Positions 28,230 to 38,427 of a stretch of 64,000 nucleotides of DNA are shown here, piece by piece. Position 1 is the stretch's first letter. Each line of letters opens with the position of its first letter. The notes under the pieces are model-generated. The model saw only the letters and a list, made by a program, of their open reading frames with translations. It did not search any database and had not been told where the DNA came from. Source of the DNA: Acidobacteriota bacterium (GTDB lineage Bacteria > Acidobacteriota > Terriglobia > Acidiferrales > UBA7541). Both the position numbers and the translations under genes were made by a program. The DNA is taken from NCBI GenBank assembly GCA_003225315.1, contig QHZD01000026.1:62001-126000 (forward strand). Direction: 5' to 3'.

Positions 28230-30128
28230 TTATTTTTCATGTAGCGGCGACCAGCGGAAGCCGGCGGCGACGGTGGGCTTGTAGAATTCGCGCTGGACCA
28301 TGAATTGCGGGCTACCGTTGTAGAAACCGAAGACCTCGTTATTGAGATTGAGACCGTACATGACAAACGAGAGGCCATGGTTCAGGCGGACGCTGCCCTG
28401 GGCATCAAACTGAAGGTGAGGATAGAAGAAGTTGTCGCCGGTGGGCCCGGTTCCAGGATCCCCATAACCGGCAATATTTTGAGCGTTGTAGGAAAACCCC
28501 ACGCGTACCGAGACTCGACCACGATCATAGGTCGGGCTGACGTTCCATGTGTGCGGGGCGTTGCGCACGAGCCGAGGATGGTCCGTGCGGCTGAAATCGG
28601 GTCCAAAGGAAGTGCGAGAGGCCGTGTAGCCATAGTTGGCGGAGATGCCCAGACCAGCAAATGCGCCGGGGAGGAAGGTGAGGTGTTGCAGATAGGCAAC
28701 CTCGAAGCCGTTTAGCCAGGCGCTGCCGGCGTTCACAGGCTGAGTGACCCGACAAGTTAGCGTCGTGGTGCAAGTAGAGCCACCGAAGGTTCCCGTGGTC
28801 ACGTTATTAAATGTGTGCGAGATGATGGGGTCAGTCAGATTTTTGTAGAAATAGCCAGCGGTAATGATTCCGAAGGGATTCAGGTAATGCTCGAAGAGCA
28901 CATCGATGTTGTCCGCGGTTTCTGGTCTTAGACTTGGATTACCGAGGCTAACAAGGATTGGGCTGGCGGAACTGTCCACGGAAACCGCCTGGGCGATATC
29001 CTGCGGATTGGGACGGGAAAAGCCACGGCTGTAGACCAAGCGCAGGTTGGTGTCCTTCTTCAGCGCAAATCGCAGAGAAGCGCTCGGCAACACCTTTACG
29101 TAAGAACCGTTGAGCTTGGTAATACCACTGAAAACGGGGTTGCCAGTGACCGGATCAGTAGTAAACACGGGGGTAGCAGTGTCGAGATTGGTGCCCTCGA
29201 AGCGAACACCGGCGATCAGGCGGATTTTGTTGAAATCAATGGTGTCCATCACGTAGCCGGCGCTGACCTTCTCGATAAAGTCGAACTGGCTGGAAGTGTC
29301 TTGCGCCAGCGTGTAATTGCCGGGATTCGCGGCGAGATCCGCGCTGAAGGCGTTATAGATATCCGTAAAACTCGGGTCAGGGCCCAATTTGTAGGCACCA
29401 TTGTAGTAATTGCTATTTGAGAACTTGCTAGGAAACTGCGACAACAGGAGGGGGTTTCCCGTTCCGCTGGGAAAATAGTTGTCTGTGAAGGTGTTGGCGA
29501 GTTTATGAGCGTTGCGGAATTTACCGCCGATTTCGATGGTGGAGAGGTGGGACCCCAGGTGATAGCGCTTGGCCGCCGCGCCAGAGCCTTGGAGATTTAA
29601 CTGCGCCGTAAGCCCGTGGTTTACCTGCATGCGGTGCAAAGGGAAATTGCTCTGGTTGGTGTACGCTTCCGTGAAGCAGGCGGGAGTCCACTGCGGAAGG
29701 TAGAGGCTCTTCGTGCTGGCAAGGTCATACTGGCAGGAACTCGTTGCTAGACCGTCCGCGTTAAAAGATGCGGTGCGGTCACCGACTCCGCCAATCTGAC
29801 GGGAACGAGACGCCGAAATGTCCCAAGCGTACCAAGTCGTCGTGAGCACATGCTTTCCGCCTAGCAGAATGCTCCCGATGCCATAATCGGGCCGACGGAT
29901 CTGATCGTTAAAACTGGGTGGTCCACCGTTATTGTACAGGTTGTCGTTGATCGAGTAGACCCAGCGGTCGCCATAATTTTTGAAGTCGGAGTAGAGGCCA
30001 CGGATGTAAATAGTCGATCCGTCTGACGGCTTGTAGTCGGCACTTCCCGCCAGTCCCCAGCGGCTGCGGTAATAGCGGTACTCACGCAGTCTACGCCTGC
30101 CCGGGGCAGAGGCAATGCCGTTATTCAG
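28230..30128 (-). pseudogene. TonB-dependent receptor lacking its N-terminal third
   Basis: About 632 codons stay open and encode the outer-membrane beta-barrel part of a TonB-dependent receptor of the TonB-Xanth-Caul type. Recognisable are LREYRYYRSRWGLAG, the barrel strands around IRLIAGVRFEGTNLD, LRLVYSRGFSRPNP, NPSLRPETADNIDV and a C-terminus ending AGFRWSPLHEK. The signal peptide, TonB box and plug domain, normally about the first 300 residues, are missing, and no start codon exists near the beginning; the first GTG is at 29849, deep inside the barrel. The frame starts directly at the stop codon of the RND gene upstream. I infer that a deletion or rearrangement fused the two. The rest has not acquired stops, so the event is either recent or the fragment is read by coupling. 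Confidence 0.85.
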
Positions 30129-30130
30129 AA

Positions 30131-33100
30131 TTATTCTTGAGCCGCTTTTTCGGGTTGGAGATAGAAATGAATCGCGGGCGTGAAGATGAGCGAAAGCACC
30201 ATGGAGCTCAGAATGCCGCCAACAACAGTGATGGCGAGCGGCTTGAGCATCTGGGAGCCCTTTCCGATCGCAAAAGCCAGCGGGAGCATGCCGGCGACGG
30301 TGGCGAGAGCGGTCATGGCAATGGGACGAAGACGGCGGCGGCTAGCCTGAATCATGGAGTCTCTAGAGGAAAAACCGAGAGCGCGGAAGCGGTGCTCGGC
30401 GTCCAGAAGGAGAATGCCGTTTTTTGCCACGATGCCGATGACCATGATCATGCCCATGAAGGACGCGACGTTAAACGTCGTACGACTGATGAGAAGTGCG
30501 AGCAAGCCGCCAAAGGTCGAGAGCAAAGCGGAAGCCAGAATCGCGGTTGGCGCGGAAAAGGTGCGGAACTCAAATAAGAGCACAGCGAACAGCAAAACCA
30601 GCGCCAGCAGGAGCACCATTAAGAGGTCGCGGAAAGATTTCAGCTGTTCGGCGTAAGTGCCGCCGTATTCCACGCGGATGGAAGACGGAAGATGGAGATC
30701 GTTGACAGCTTTCTTGACCGAAGCGATGCCCGAACCAAGGTCCACGCCTTCGAAGCGCCCCGTCACTTCCACAAGGCGCTGAAGATTCTCGCGGCGGATT
30801 TCCGTCTGGCCGGGGTCCGAGCTGACCGTCGCGAGGGAACCGAGAGTGGCCGTGCGTCCCGTGGCGCTGGCGAGGAGTGTGCTGCTCATGCGATCCAGAG
30901 TCGAGCGAACTTGTTCGGGAAATCGAACGCGTATGGTGTATGCGCGATCGTTTACAACCACGGGTGTGGCGGCGGGTTCGCCTTCCAGAATGGCGGAAGC
31001 ATCCACAGCAACCTCTTCGGGGGTGAAGCCCGCGCGCGCAGCCACGGCAGGATTGATTTGAAACGTGGTTGCGGGCCCGCTGATGGTGTTCTCGATGCCG
31101 TCAAGCACATCGACAACGCCGTGAACTTTCTGAATGGCATCGGCAACGCGCGGCGCAGTGTTCGCGAGGAGCTTGGGATCCTGCGAGAACAATTTGATGA
31201 CGATGGGTTCCGGCTGACTGGTGAGGTCGCCGATCATGTCCTGCAGGACCCGGACGAATTCCACCTTGGCGGCAGGCTCCGTCTGCTCGATTTCCGAGCG
31301 AACGTCGGAGATGACCTCATCGATGCCGCGCTTACGGTCGCGCTTGAGCTTGACGGTGAAGTCGCCGCGATTGGCTTCCGTGACCGCGGCGAGGCCAAGC
31401 TGCAAACCAGTGCGGCGGGACGTGTTTTCAACTTCGGGCTGCGAGCGAACGATTTCCTCGATGTGCTGGAGGATGCGGTCGGATTCCGCGAGTGCACTCC
31501 CAGGAGGAGTCCAATAATCGAGAATGAAGCCGCCCTCGTCCATTTCGGGAAGGAGGTCGGAACCGAGCGCCTTATAACAAACGAACGCGAGGATAACGAT
31601 GAGGGCGGAACTTCCGGCCAAAAGAAAAGGCCGCTTGAGGACCGCTTCCATCGCGCGCGCATAAAACGCAACCACACGGCCGAAAAAACCGGACAAATGG
31701 GCTTCTTCGGCGGCAAGAAGCGCGGCAGCATCACCGCCATGTGATGACTCCGCTTCGGCGGGTGGCGTCGCGCCGCGGCGGACAAGATACTGGCTGAGCG
31801 TGGGCGTCCAGGACAAAGCGAGCAGAAGCGACGTAAAAAGCGAGACGGTCATGGTAACGGCGAGCGCGCGGAAAAAGCTTCCGGTCACGCCGGTGATGGA
31901 GATCAAGGGAAGAAAAACAACAATCGGAGTGATAGTCGAGCCGATCAATGGAGTCGTCATTTCTTTGAGTGCGCTTTGAATCGCTTCGAAGCGGCCCTGA
32001 CCGGCGTCGCGATGCAAGACGATGTTTTCGAGGACTACGATGGCGTCATCAATGACCAGGCCAACAGCGGCAGCCAGACCGCCAAGGGTCATGAGATTGA
32101 AGCTCTGGCCGGTGAGCCTGAGGACAATGAACGTGATAAGCAAGGTTGCCGGAATCACGAGGCCTGCAACAAGCGATGTACCCCAGTCGCGCAAAAAGAG
32201 AACGAGGATGATGGAGGAGAACAGCAACCCCAGCAACACCGCGTCACGTACGCTGGCGATGGATTCGTGAACGATGGTGGATTGATCGTAGAACGGCTCG
32301 ATGCGCACGCCGGGGGGAAGCGAGGGGCGAATCTCTTCGATCTGAGCGTGAACTTCGTTAGCGACATCAAGCGTATTGCTGTCCGGCTGACGATGCACGC
32401 TAAGCAGGACAGCGGGCTTGCCATTGGCCGTAACCATGGTGTAGACCGGCGCAACGGACGGCGCGATGTTCGCAATATCGCCGAGCCGAATGGGAACGCC
32501 CGCTATTGAAGTCTTCACGACAATCTGGCCGAGTTGCTCCGGCGTGCGAACCTGGCCGCTAATCAGGCCAAGCACCAATTGATGATTGTTTTCGATAAGA
32601 CCAGGCGAGTCGATGAGGTTGGTGCGGCGGATGGCATCGAGAATATCGTTGACGGTGATGCCGGCCGCAAGAAGGCGAGCCGGCTCGGGCATGACCTGAA
32701 ATTCCGGAACGCGGCCGCCCTGCACAAGGACGGAAGCAACGCCATCGAGCCGGTTCACGCGCGGCTTGATGTCGTAGGTGGCAATCTCCCAAAGTTTGTT
32801 TTGAGGAATGGTGTCGGAGGTCAGGCTGTAGCCGAGAATGGGAAACGTGGCGAAGGTGAGGCGATGCGTCTCAATCTTGGCCGTCGGCGGCAATTCCGAC
32901 TGCAAGCGGGCCACGACGGCGTCCACGCGCTGGAGCGTCAGAATCATGTCGCTCGTCCAGTCAAAAAAAAGATCGACCTCCGCGGAACCGCGGCTGGTAA
33001 TCGACTGAACTTTTTGTAAACCGGGAACGCTGTTGACGGCTTCCTCGACGGGGCGCGTGATGATCACGAGCATTTGGTCGATGGGCATCACGCCGTTGTC

Positions 33101-33292
33101 GATGCCAATGACGATGCGGGGAAAATCGGTATTCGGAAAAACCGCAACGGGAATGGTGAAGGCGAGGTATCCGCCGACGAGCATCAAAGTGACGATCAAA
33201 AATAAAATGGGACGAGAGAGGCGCTGGAACCACGGCGCACCCGGCTTACTGGAAGAATGAGCTACGCGCGGAGAATCTGGAGGAATATCCAT
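30131..33292 (-). CDS. RND-family efflux transporter (1053 aa)
   Basis: An inner-membrane RND pump with 12 helices. The helix-4 relay is VGLVIDDAIVVLENI. The periplasmic segment GSDLLPEMDEGGFILDYW and GSALAESDRI resembles the CzcA/CusA heavy-metal branch, while the DD relay motif is that of the HAE drug branch. This mixed pattern leaves substrate open between a metal ion and an organic compound. It starts six bases after the adaptor gene and is the last complete gene of a five-gene unit that begins with a two-component system, the arrangement typical of inducible cus-type exporters. Residues after the last helix are short (YLQPEKAAQE). The TonB-receptor remnant begins at its stop codon. Confidence 0.9.
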   Translation of the reverse strand: MDIPPDSPRVAHSSSKPGAPWFQRLSRPILFLIVTLMLVGGYLAFTIPVAVFPNTDFPRIVIGIDNGVMPIDQMLVIITRPVEEAVNSVPGLQKVQSITSRGSAEVDLFFDWTSDMILTLQRVDAVVARLQSELPPTAKIETHRLTFATFPILGYSLTSDTIPQNKLWEIATYDIKPRVNRLDGVASVLVQGGRVPEFQVMPEPARLLAAGITVNDILDAIRRTNLIDSPGLIENNHQLVLGLISGQVRTPEQLGQIVVKTSIAGVPIRLGDIANIAPSVAPVYTMVTANGKPAVLLSVHRQPDSNTLDVANEVHAQIEEIRPSLPPGVRIEPFYDQSTIVHESIASVRDAVLLGLLFSSIILVLFLRDWGTSLVAGLVIPATLLITFIVLRLTGQSFNLMTLGGLAAAVGLVIDDAIVVLENIVLHRDAGQGRFEAIQSALKEMTTPLIGSTITPIVVFLPLISITGVTGSFFRALAVTMTVSLFTSLLLALSWTPTLSQYLVRRGATPPAEAESSHGGDAAALLAAEEAHLSGFFGRVVAFYARAMEAVLKRPFLLAGSSALIVILAFVCYKALGSDLLPEMDEGGFILDYWTPPGSALAESDRILQHIEEIVRSQPEVENTSRRTGLQLGLAAVTEANRGDFTVKLKRDRKRGIDEVISDVRSEIEQTEPAAKVEFVRVLQDMIGDLTSQPEPIVIKLFSQDPKLLANTAPRVADAIQKVHGVVDVLDGIENTISGPATTFQINPAVAARAGFTPEEVAVDASAILEGEPAATPVVVNDRAYTIRVRFPEQVRSTLDRMSSTLLASATGRTATLGSLATVSSDPGQTEIRRENLQRLVEVTGRFEGVDLGSGIASVKKAVNDLHLPSSIRVEYGGTYAEQLKSFRDLLMVLLLALVLLFAVLLFEFRTFSAPTAILASALLSTFGGLLALLISRTTFNVASFMGMIMVIGIVAKNGILLLDAEHRFRALGFSSRDSMIQASRRRLRPIAMTALATVAGMLPLAFAIGKGSQMLKPLAITVVGGILSSMVLSLIFTPAIHFYLQPEKAAQE

Positions 33293-33298
33293 GCGCGT

Positions 33299-34654
33299 TT
33301 AGTCCTTGTCCTTGGCGGCAGGTTTCGCGGCAGCGGCAGGCTTTTCGGACTTGCCGGATTTGTTATCGGGCTCTTTTTCCACCGGCGCCGGTGTTTCGAT
33401 CTTAACCTGGGTGTTATCCGGAAGCCCGTAGCCTCCCGAGCTGATAACCGGATCGCCGGCGGCAACGCCACTGACAATTTGGGTGAATTCGGCGTTGCGC
33501 ACGCCCACTTGAACGGTTTTGAGACGCGCGTGGCCATCGGAGCCGACGAGTAAGACATAATCCGTTCCCTCGGGATTTTTGTAAATCGCGGGAGTGGGTA
33601 CGACGAGCGCGTCTTTCACCGTTTTCGCGGTCATGGAAAGTTGCACGGTCATGCCGGGTTTCAGCGCTGGGTCCGGCTCGGACGCTTCAACCCATACTTC
33701 AATCGTGGTGCTGCCGGGATCGAGTGCGGGGCTGACCAAACTGACGCGGCCTTTGACGGGCCCTTCAAGAGCGGGGATTTTCAGCTCCGCGGGATTGCCC
33801 ACTTTCAGAACCGCTGCTTCGGATTGAGCGATGTGCGCTTTCGCGATGAGCCGAGATGTATTCATCACGGTGAGCAAGGGTTGATTGGCGGTGGCGAGGT
33901 CACCTTCAAAAAGCGGGCGATCAGTGACGACGCCATCGATGGGACTCGTGATTCTGGAATAACTGAGCAGTGCTTCGGCGCCCCTCATTCTGCCTTCGGC
34001 GGACGCGCGCGAGCCCTGGACGGACTTGAGCGTTTGCTCTTTTCCCACGCGCTGAAGGTCGGCAAGTTGTTTCTGCGCTTGCTCGTTCTGGCTGCGGGCC
34101 TGAAGAAAAGCGACTTCGGCGGAATCCAAGTCTTTCCGGGGAATGGCTCCTTGTTGGAACAATTCCTTGCGGCTCTCATAGACTTTCTGTTGCGCTTCGA
34201 AATTCGACTTCGCGGCGACGGCGTCGAGCTGTGCCTTTTGAATCTGCTGCGGAAGGCTGGCATCAACGGTGGTTACGTAGTTGGCGTCCGCTTGCTCGAA
34301 ATCGCCCTTGGTGGATTCCGCGGCGGCGGACAGATCCTTGTTTTCCAGCTCTGCAAGCAATTGTCCTTTTTTAACTCGCGCGCTTCGTTGCACGTAGAAT
34401 TTCTTGATGGTCGAACTGATCTTTGGCGCGACTGTGGCTTGCTCCAGCGGATAGACTACGGCTTCCGCCGAAATCACTTGTGAGATGGGAGCGCGCCGAG
34501 CAGGCGTGGTTTGCACGGAGACGACGGGTTCTTTTTCTTTTTCTTTTTCGTCCTTGCTGCAACCGGTGGCGATGCAGAGTATCACCGCGATGGCGGTGAA
34601 AAAAGCCGCCGCTTTGCAGCGCGATGCCAGAGTGGTGATGGTCGTCGAGGTCAT
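33299..34654 (-). CDS. RND efflux adaptor lipoprotein (451 aa)
   Basis: A periplasmic membrane fusion protein anchored as a lipoprotein: the signal sequence ends in a lipobox with the cysteine in CIATGCSKDEK. A run of alternating Lys and Glu follows. The lipoyl domain halves are around VSAEAVVYPLEQATVAPKI and SYSRITSPIDGVVTDRPL, separated by a long coiled-coil hairpin rich in Ala, Gln and Lys. A beta-barrel and membrane-proximal domain follow, and the tail is Lys/Ala-rich (KPAAAAKPAAKDKD). The ATG overlaps the outer membrane factor stop by four bases. It links the RND pump to the outer membrane channel. Confidence 0.92.
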   Translation of the reverse strand: MTSTTITTLASRCKAAAFFTAIAVILCIATGCSKDEKEKEKEPVVSVQTTPARRAPISQVISAEAVVYPLEQATVAPKISSTIKKFYVQRSARVKKGQLLAELENKDLSAAAESTKGDFEQADANYVTTVDASLPQQIQKAQLDAVAAKSNFEAQQKVYESRKELFQQGAIPRKDLDSAEVAFLQARSQNEQAQKQLADLQRVGKEQTLKSVQGSRASAEGRMRGAEALLSYSRITSPIDGVVTDRPLFEGDLATANQPLLTVMNTSRLIAKAHIAQSEAAVLKVGNPAELKIPALEGPVKGRVSLVSPALDPGSTTIEVWVEASEPDPALKPGMTVQLSMTAKTVKDALVVPTPAIYKNPEGTDYVLLVGSDGHARLKTVQVGVRNAEFTQIVSGVAAGDPVISSGGYGLPDNTQVKIETPAPVEKEPDNKSGKSEKPAAAAKPAAKDKD

Positions 34655-36036
34655 GGAGTTGTTAGAACCCCCGTCAGCGTTTGCAAATTAGCCAGGGCCA
34701 CGCGGTAGCGCACGGCTCCGTCCTGGTAGGCGGCGTTGGCTTGCGCGAAAGTGGTCTGGGCGTCCACGACTTCCAGAACGGTGGCTTCCCCGCCCTTGTA
34801 GCGGAGGGTGATGAGACGCAGGCTTTCTGCTGAGAGTTCAGCCGCGCGGTTGAGTCCGCTGAGTTCGTTCAAAGCCGTTTCCGCTTCAGCGTAGAGAGAC
34901 TTTATTTCAGCGAGGAGCTTGCGCTGGGCGAGGGAGAGTTCTTGCTGGGCCTGCGTGCGCCGCAGCTCCGCCTGCTTGATGCGGCTTTGCGTGGCGCCCC
35001 AGTTCCAGACGGGAATATTCACGGTGGCCGCAGCGGAAGAGCCCAGATTGGAAACTCCGCCCGGACCGTTCACGGCAAACTGCGGGGCGTCGATTCCGTA
35101 CCAATAATCGAAGCTGAGCGAGGGCAAATAGCCCGCGTGCGCGCCGGTGACGTCGTGGCCCGCTTGCTGAACGGCGGCCAGCGCCGCGCGAAGATCGGGA
35201 TTGTCGCGCGCGGCGCGCTGTTGGACTTCTGCTAGAGCCGGCAGCGGTACACTCGCATGAAGATCTTCGGCAAGTTCAAAGTTGTCGTTGAAGTCGGGAA
35301 AGATCAGCACTGCAAAATCGAGCCGGGCATTCAGAAGCCCAAGCTGCGCCTCCAGCAGTTGCCGATGGCGGTCCTGCACTTGCAGTTCCGCCTTAATGAC
35401 GTCGGCGTGCGCGACTTCTCCTCCTCTTTCGAGGTCTTGGGTCAGTTTTAGGAAACTGTCGCCTTCGTCTCCATTTTTCTTCGCGGCTTCCAGCTTCTGC
35501 TGTGCAGCTGCCACAGCGTAGTAGCTCTGGACGACGGTAACAACAAGCCCGCGCGAAGCAATTTCCGCGCGCGCTTTCGCAAGAGCAGACGCCGCGGAAG
35601 CCCGGCGGTAATTCGAGATGGACAGTAAATCGATGGACTCGTGCACGTTGGCCTGACTGACGTATTCGTGAACAGCGTTGTTGGCGATGTACCTCACGGG
35701 ATTGCCTGGCCCGTTGCTCTGCGTGTAGAGCGCCTGATTACTGTACGTGACGGTGGGGAGCAGGGCCGCTGCGGCTTGATAATGGTCCTGACGTACAATC
35801 GCGGCGTCGGTCTGCGCGGCCAGGAATTGCGTGCTGTTCTTTCTGGCGCGCGCAAGGGCATCTTCGAACGTGAGGCGGAGCACCGGCGAAGCAGGAGGCG
35901 GCGTCTGTTGGGCATTATTGGCAGGCACTGTACCTGCGGGGGCTGGCGATTCCTGCGCTCCGGCACTCCCCACAAGAGACACGAACAGGGCAGCCACCGA
36001 GGTCCACGGCAGAACGAGGGTGCGAAGCGTTTTCAT
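34651..36036 (-). CDS. TolC-family outer membrane efflux protein (461 aa)
   Basis: An outer-membrane channel of the OEP/TolC family. A signal peptide ends near residue 27 (LVGSAGAQE), a Pro/Ala linker follows, then two OEP repeats made of long amphipathic helices, for example SLYAEAETALNELSGLNRAAE, RLITLRYKGGEATVLEVVDA and the C-terminal QDGAVRYRVALANLQTLTG. A trimer would form the exit duct for the adaptor and RND protein encoded next. It is separated by 81 bases from the histidine kinase gene upstream, with AGGAG about 11 bases before the ATG. Confidence 0.93.
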   Translation of the reverse strand: MKTLRTLVLPWTSVAALFVSLVGSAGAQESPAPAGTVPANNAQQTPPPASPVLRLTFEDALARARKNSTQFLAAQTDAAIVRQDHYQAAAALLPTVTYSNQALYTQSNGPGNPVRYIANNAVHEYVSQANVHESIDLLSISNYRRASAASALAKARAEIASRGLVVTVVQSYYAVAAAQQKLEAAKKNGDEGDSFLKLTQDLERGGEVAHADVIKAELQVQDRHRQLLEAQLGLLNARLDFAVLIFPDFNDNFELAEDLHASVPLPALAEVQQRAARDNPDLRAALAAVQQAGHDVTGAHAGYLPSLSFDYWYGIDAPQFAVNGPGGVSNLGSSAAATVNIPVWNWGATQSRIKQAELRRTQAQQELSLAQRKLLAEIKSLYAEAETALNELSGLNRAAELSAESLRLITLRYKGGEATVLEVVDAQTTFAQANAAYQDGAVRYRVALANLQTLTGVLTTP

Positions 36037-36117
36037 AAGTGTTCGACTCCTGGGCCGGACGAAAATAGGTGCGCGGCAGGAAGAAGTTATGGTAACGAAA
36101 CGAAGCTAAACACAGGA

Positions 36118-37572
36118 TTAACTGCCAGTTGCAGAGGGAAGCGGCTCCGCCGGGAGGTACGCTGTAAAGGTGCTTCCGGCCGAGTTGGAATGCGTCAGTT
36201 CCAAACGGCCGTGATGGGCCTCGGCAATCCAGCGGGAAATGGACAGGCCGAGGCCGGCGCCACCGCCGTCGTTTTCAGAACGGGAGCGCGCTTTGTCAGC
36301 GCGGAAGAAGCGCTCGAAGATGCGGGGCTGCAGGTCCGCTGGAATGCCAGCCCCCGTATCGGTGATGCTCAAGGCATATTCCTTTCCCGCCCGACGGCAC
36401 GTAACGCTGACGCTTCCACCCTCCGGAGTGTACTTAATGGCGTTATCCAGAAGATTGAGGATCATGCGGCGCAACAAGGATTCATCCGCATGAATGGGAG
36501 ACTCGGATGCTTCTTCGAGATTGAGACAAATCTTTTTTGCGAGAGCCAAAGTCCTGGCCGAATGCACGCACTCGGCGATCAGTTCATCGAGATAAAAATC
36601 GCGGGGCTGGAGCGGATACTGCCCGGCGTCTGCTCGCGTAAGCGTAAAGAGATCCTCGACAATGTGGGTAAGCCGCTCGGCTTCCTGGTGAAGTACAGCC
36701 AGAGATTCGCGGTATTCCTCCAACGAACGCCCCTGCTGCGAAAGGGCGACCTCCGCTTCACCGCGCAAAATCGCAATCGGCGTGCGCAACTCGTGCGAGG
36801 CATCAGCCATGAAACGGCGCTGGCGTTCGAATGACTGGCTGAGGCGGTCCAACAAACTATTGAACGACTGGGCGAGGTGCCCCAGTTCGTCCCTGTCATT
36901 CTGGACCGCCAGCCGCTCGTGCAGATTGGCAGCGCCGATGCGGCCAGCTTGCGTGCTCATGGCCACCACGGGAGCGAGGCTCTTGCGCGCGAGAAAGTAG
37001 CCGCCAGCGCTGGCAAGCACGATAGCGATCGGGATGACCCATGCGAATGTTGCGGTCACTTCTTCGAGCATCTCTTGTTGCTGGTGAAGCGATTGCAGGA
37101 TGACGAGGGTATATGTCTTTCCCAATGATGAAAAATGCCGCGCAAATCCGCGGTAGCCATCCCTGCCGCCTTTAACCTTGCCAAATAATCGGTCGGCGCG
37201 AGAAGAGGCATCGAAAAAATGCTGAAAGGAAGGCGAGGAAAAAGGTGCCGTGGAGGAAGCAGGCGGGACCTCTTGAGAACTGACGACGATATTTCCTGCG
37301 TCATCAAAAATCGCGAATACGTGATCGCGAAAGCGATGTTCCGTGATGGCCACTTGTCCGGCGAGTCTCAGCGAATCGGGGCCGCTTTGATCGTTCACTT
37401 CCGCATCAAGAGTGGTGAGGAAGGCTTCGGAGAGTTCGGCGAGGTTCACATCGGTGCGCTGAACCGTGCTCCGCCAAAAAATAAAGTACGTGATCGTCGA
37501 GAGCGCAATCAGAACGAGCGTCAAGACTGCCGTATACCAGAGAGTGAGCCGGACGCGGACGGAATCAAGCAT
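36118..37572 (-). CDS. Sensor histidine kinase (484 aa), CusS-like architecture
   Basis: An inner-membrane kinase with helices near residues 11-33 and 174-196 framing a periplasmic sensor of about 140 residues, a HAMP domain, the phospho-acceptor His260 in MADASHELRTPIA, and an ATPase domain with N box NLLDNAIKYTPEGG, G1 DTGAGIP and G2 GGAGLGLSISRW. The start at 37572 overlaps the response regulator stop by eight bases (ATGCTTGA), so translation is coupled. The efflux genes follow in the same direction, so they are the likely targets. The ligand cannot be read; CusS-like kinases sense metals. Confidence 0.92.
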   Translation of the reverse strand: MLDSVRVRLTLWYTAVLTLVLIALSTITYFIFWRSTVQRTDVNLAELSEAFLTTLDAEVNDQSGPDSLRLAGQVAITEHRFRDHVFAIFDDAGNIVVSSQEVPPASSTAPFSSPSFQHFFDASSRADRLFGKVKGGRDGYRGFARHFSSLGKTYTLVILQSLHQQQEMLEEVTATFAWVIPIAIVLASAGGYFLARKSLAPVVAMSTQAGRIGAANLHERLAVQNDRDELGHLAQSFNSLLDRLSQSFERQRRFMADASHELRTPIAILRGEAEVALSQQGRSLEEYRESLAVLHQEAERLTHIVEDLFTLTRADAGQYPLQPRDFYLDELIAECVHSARTLALAKKICLNLEEASESPIHADESLLRRMILNLLDNAIKYTPEGGSVSVTCRRAGKEYALSITDTGAGIPADLQPRIFERFFRADKARSRSENDGGGAGLGLSISRWIAEAHHGRLELTHSNSAGSTFTAYLPAEPLPSATGS

Positions 37573-38326
37573 GGTTCTTCCGGCCTGGAGACGCGGCCTT
37601 GGCACGATGACGTGACGAGATGCTTTCGTCGGCTGCGTCTGCGACTTCCGAATCAGTCAGAGGGCCGAAGAAGTAGCCGGCGCCGCGGCGGGTATGAAGC
37701 AACGGTTTCCTGGAATCCGCGTCAATTTTGCGGCGCACGCGATTCACGTAAACCTCGATCAGATTCGAGAAGGGATCGAACGTTTCATCCCACACGTGCT
37801 CGGCAATTTCCGCACGTCCGACGACGCGGCCGGTGTTGCGCGCCAGATATTCGAGCAGCGCATATTCCTTGGCGGTGAGTGGCACACTGCGGCCAACCCG
37901 GGAAACGCTTTGCGCTGCGGTATCCAGGACAAGGTCGGCGACGGTTATTTTGGCGGGGCGCAGCTCACCGGAACGGCGCAGCAACGCGCGGAGACGCGCG
38001 AGCAATTCGCGGAATTCAAACGGCTTGGTGAGGTAGTCGTCGGCGCCGTGATCGAGGCCGGCGATGCGGTCTTCCACGGCATCGCGCGCGGTCAGCATCA
38101 AAATGGGCATGCGTTGCCCCGATTTTCGCAGGTCACGGCAAACTTCAAAACCGTTGCGGCCGGGAATCATGACATCGAGAATTACCAGGTCGTAGGTATT
38201 GATCGCCGCCTGATAGAGCGCGTCGTCGCCGCTGTTGGCGATATCCACGGCGTAGGCTTGTTCGCGCAAGCCCTTGGCCACGAATCGCGCAATGCGCCCA
38301 TCGTCTTCAACTAACAGGAGCCGCAT
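37565..38326 (-). CDS. OmpR-family response regulator (253 aa)
   Basis: A receiver with Asp8-Asp9, phospho-acceptor Asp51 (LVILDVMIPG), Thr79 and Lys101 (DYLTKPFEF) all intact, joined to a winged-helix DNA-binding domain (LTAKEYALLEYLARN, VYVNRVRRKID, RRGAGYFFG). It has a 35-residue charged C-terminal extension beyond the usual end. The ATG at 38326 begins directly with the first receiver strand; a TTG eight codons earlier is less likely. It heads the gene order regulator, kinase, outer membrane factor, adaptor, RND pump. Confidence 0.93.
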   Translation of the reverse strand: MRLLLVEDDGRIARFVAKGLREQAYAVDIANSGDDALYQAAINTYDLVILDVMIPGRNGFEVCRDLRKSGQRMPILMLTARDAVEDRIAGLDHGADDYLTKPFEFRELLARLRALLRRSGELRPAKITVADLVLDTAAQSVSRVGRSVPLTAKEYALLEYLARNTGRVVGRAEIAEHVWDETFDPFSNLIEVYVNRVRRKIDADSRKPLLHTRRGAGYFFGPLTDSEVADAADESISSRHRAKAASPGRKNHA

Positions 38327-38427
38327 GCGAGCATCATACGGCAGGTGCAAGGAAAAGTGAGAGACTTGCCCGTGGATTGCCGGACAATGGCTGCACCGAA
38401 AAAAGCTCTAAAAGCATCAAAGTGGAC

